Assembly (NCBI GenBank): GCA_900543155.1 | Contig: UQQN01000102.1 | Location: 1-8,020, forward strand | Reading direction: 5' to 3' | Origin: an uncultured Prevotella sp. | GTDB lineage: Bacteria; Bacteroidota; Bacteroidia; Bacteroidales; Bacteroidaceae | DNA length: 8,020 bases | Part shown: positions 6,720 through 8,020 of the stretch, piece by piece | Position numbering within the stretch: the first letter of the stretch is position 1 | Layout: every line of letters starts with the position of its first letter | Made by a program: the position numbers and the translations under genes | Notes under the pieces: model-generated | The model's input: the letters and a program-made list of their open reading frames with translations, nothing else | Told to the model about the DNA's origin: nothing | The model's database searches: none

Positions 6720-6740
6720 ATATTAATTCAGTGTTAATAT
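6720..6740. promoter_or_regulatory. AT-rich dyad, possible operator
   Basis: ATATTAA (6720-6726) and TTAATAT (6734-6740) form a perfect 7-bp inverted repeat around a 7-base spacer. Such a dyad can bind a dimeric regulator, but AT-rich DNA also yields these by chance. No partner is identified. Confidence 0.3.
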
Positions 6741-6820
6741 CCGTTACTCATACAATTGACTTGGATTTTCAAATTGCACGCGCAAAGCATGTAAAACACC
6801 CCCTTTTTTCGTGAGATGAA

Positions 6821-6849
6821 ATTCCGAAGACATACCGATATCATACCGA
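6821..6849. promoter_or_regulatory. Three 7-bp direct repeats at exact 11-bp spacing
   Basis: ATTCCGA (6821-6827), ATACCGA (6832-6838) and ATACCGA (6843-6849) lie exactly 11 bp apart. A fourth, degenerate ATACAAA follows in the same phase at 6854-6860. A 7-bp site plus 4-bp spacer places each copy on one face of the helix. This is the layout used by OmpR/PhoB-type response regulators, and tandem direct sites are also used by other activators. An 11-bp period is not a codon multiple, so it is not a protein repeat. It lies about 200 bp upstream of the AraC gene. The binding protein is unknown. Confidence 0.45.
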
Positions 6850-7055
6850 AGGAATACAAAGACCAAAATCTACCCTTCGAGGCATCGCAAAAGAGCTCTT
6901 ACTCGTTAAGCATTTTTAAGCACACACACCATTCGACTTCTTGTGAACACACCCATGTCTTCATGCATAAAAAAAGTGGTTTTTATTTCCGTATCTCGTT
7001 TTTTTTGGTTTATTTTGCCCTTACATATTCCCCAAACACACCTACCCATAGCGTT

Positions 7056-7937
7056 ATGAACGAAAAAAACAAGCAGAATGACGGACTGAAACAGGCAGTA
7101 ACCTTTGAGGATAAACGCATTGCCATTATTAGCGACATAGACCTATCCATACAACAAAATCAGCGCCAACGCCTTGCCGCGTTTGCTACCATTCTATGCA
7201 CAGCTGGCAACGGCGAACTGAGTGTAAACAACCGCAGATTGGCAATACAACAAGGTGATTTATTAGTGTGCACATCGGGCGATACAATTGAAGGGCACCA
7301 TCGTACTGACAATTTTAAAGCCGTGGGATTTTATCTTTCCAAAGAATTCTTTGACGAGTTAAGTAGCATGCCTCTTGGAATTGTCAACGCTCGTGTTTAC
7401 ATTCAAGAGCATCCGCTGCTACACATCAACGAACACGCGGCAAATATCTTTATTCAATATTACAACCTCATACACTCAAAATTGGCTACAGAAAATCCTG
7501 TAAAACACCACAAATTGGTAACAGACTTGCTTCTGCAAGCTTTTATGTATGAGTTTCACGATACGCTCGAAGAGAATGCCGAAAAGTTGCCCGTTTTTAA
7601 GTTTACATCTGCCGACAACATATACAAAAACTTTGTTGAATTGGTGTTGCAAACCTATCCCAAACCGCGCTCGGTAGAGTGGTATGCAAGCAAACTAAAC
7701 GTAACCGCCAAATACTTGAGCAGCGTTACCAAACATTGTAGTGGCGAAACAGCTTCGGCCATCATTAACCGCTATGTGCTTGAGGATGTGAAACGCAACC
7801 TTATGCGCCCCGAAAAGTCGATTAAAGAGGTGGTATGCGAACTCGATTTTCCCTCTATTTCTTTTTTCGGCAAATACGTGAAGCGCCATTTAGGCAAATC
7901 GCCCAAACACTATCGCGAGGATTTGATAAAAAAATAA
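7056..7937 (+). CDS. AraC family transcriptional regulator
   Basis: This 293-residue DNA-binding regulator has an N-terminal cupin-like sensing half (about 20-100, with LSVNNRRLAIQQGDLLVCTSGDTIEGHHR typical of the beta barrel). A helical linker runs from about 120 to 185. The C-terminal AraC domain (about 190-288) has two helix-turn-helix units: one around SVEWYASKLNVTAKYLSSVTK (206-226) and one around SIKEVVCELDFPSISFFGKYVKRHLGKSPKHYR (255-287), which holds the family signature. No membrane segment or receiver domain is seen, so it is a soluble one-component regulator with an unknown ligand. I chose ATG 7056 over the in-frame ATG at 6816. The extra 80 codons are His/Ser/Thr/Lys-rich, match nothing in the family and overlie the 11-bp repeats. 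The gene stands alone after a 480-bp gap and a hairpin. Target genes are probably nearby but off the window. Confidence 0.92.
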   Translation: MNEKNKQNDGLKQAVTFEDKRIAIISDIDLSIQQNQRQRLAAFATILCTAGNGELSVNNRRLAIQQGDLLVCTSGDTIEGHHRTDNFKAVGFYLSKEFFDELSSMPLGIVNARVYIQEHPLLHINEHAANIFIQYYNLIHSKLATENPVKHHKLVTDLLLQAFMYEFHDTLEENAEKLPVFKFTSADNIYKNFVELVLQTYPKPRSVEWYASKLNVTAKYLSSVTKHCSGETASAIINRYVLEDVKRNLMRPEKSIKEVVCELDFPSISFFGKYVKRHLGKSPKHYREDLIKK

Positions 7938-7972
7938 CTTTTCGTTGCACAAACTTTTACAACATAAACCTG

Positions 7973-8010
7973 TTGGCGGAATTAATTTAGTGCATACTTA
8001 ATTCTGCCAA
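7973..8010 (+). terminator. Hairpin after the AraC gene, possible terminator
   Basis: TTGGC (7973-7977) pairs with GCCAA (8006-8010), then a G-U pair (7978/8005), then GAATTAA (7979-7985) with TTAATTC (7998-8004), leaving a 12-nt loop. It starts 36 bp after the stop codon. TGGGCTTGTC follows, so no T-run is visible before the window ends. It could be the terminator or one end of an intergenic repeat. Confidence 0.5.
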
Positions 8011-8020
8011 TGGGCTTGTC

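Larger units (their letters stand above)
6576..7055. other. 480-bp gene-free region upstream of the AraC-type gene
   Basis: I see no credible gene here. An open frame from 6816 runs into the AraC gene, but its first 80 codons look non-coding. The gap holds a strong hairpin (6650-6707), an AT-rich dyad (6720-6740), three phased 7-bp sites (6821-6849), a perfect palindrome AAGAGCTCTT (6891-6900) and a T-rich stretch near 7000-7017. The stretch TATTTTG (7011-7017) is one base short of the -7 consensus and is the best, but weak, promoter candidate for the AraC gene. Confidence 0.7.

Overview
The window looks like chromosomal DNA of a Bacteroidales bacterium, most likely Prevotella or a close relative (e.g. 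Alloprevotella). The reasons are: no Shine-Dalgarno sequences ahead of any gene; several good matches to the Bacteroidetes -7 promoter element TAnnTTTG just where promoters are expected; moderate GC; and protein types common in the group (NlpD-like M23/LysM peptidase, BadF-type sugar kinase, M64 metallopeptidase, FtsK with an acidic linker, cupin/AraC regulator). The genus is inferred from composition and was not tested by any search.

Layout. Positions 1-549 hold no gene but are rich in structure: a perfect 33-bp direct repeat, an inverted copy of its first 10 bases, an interrupted hairpin, a promoter and an AU-rich leader. Then come an exported M23 peptidase with a C-terminal LysM domain (550-1446, +) and a strong bidirectional terminator. 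Next is a convergent N-acetylglucosamine-kinase-like gene (1560-2384, -). A divergent promoter region separates the kinase from an exported M64 (IgA-peptidase family) metallopeptidase (2550-3863, +). FtsK/SpoIIIE DNA translocase follows (3981-6575, +), probably from its own promoter overlapping the M64 stop codon. A 480-bp gap (6576-7055) holds a strong hairpin, an AT-rich dyad and three 7-bp sites at exact 11-bp spacing. The last gene is an AraC-family regulator (7056-7937, +). A final hairpin ends the window.

How the genes relate. There is no clear operon: every gene appears to have its own promoter or is separated by a terminator. M23 and FtsK both fit cell envelope and division biology (septal peptidoglycan processing and chromosome segregation). 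The sugar kinase could act in amino-sugar salvage, and the M64 peptidase is an envelope or secreted protease. The AraC regulator's targets are not visible here.

I see no defence system, phage, transposase, CRISPR array, tRNA or rRNA. The coding part is ordinary core genome. The signals worth a second look are in the intergenic DNA, chiefly the 11-bp phased sites upstream of the AraC gene and the repeat/inverted-repeat cluster at the left edge.
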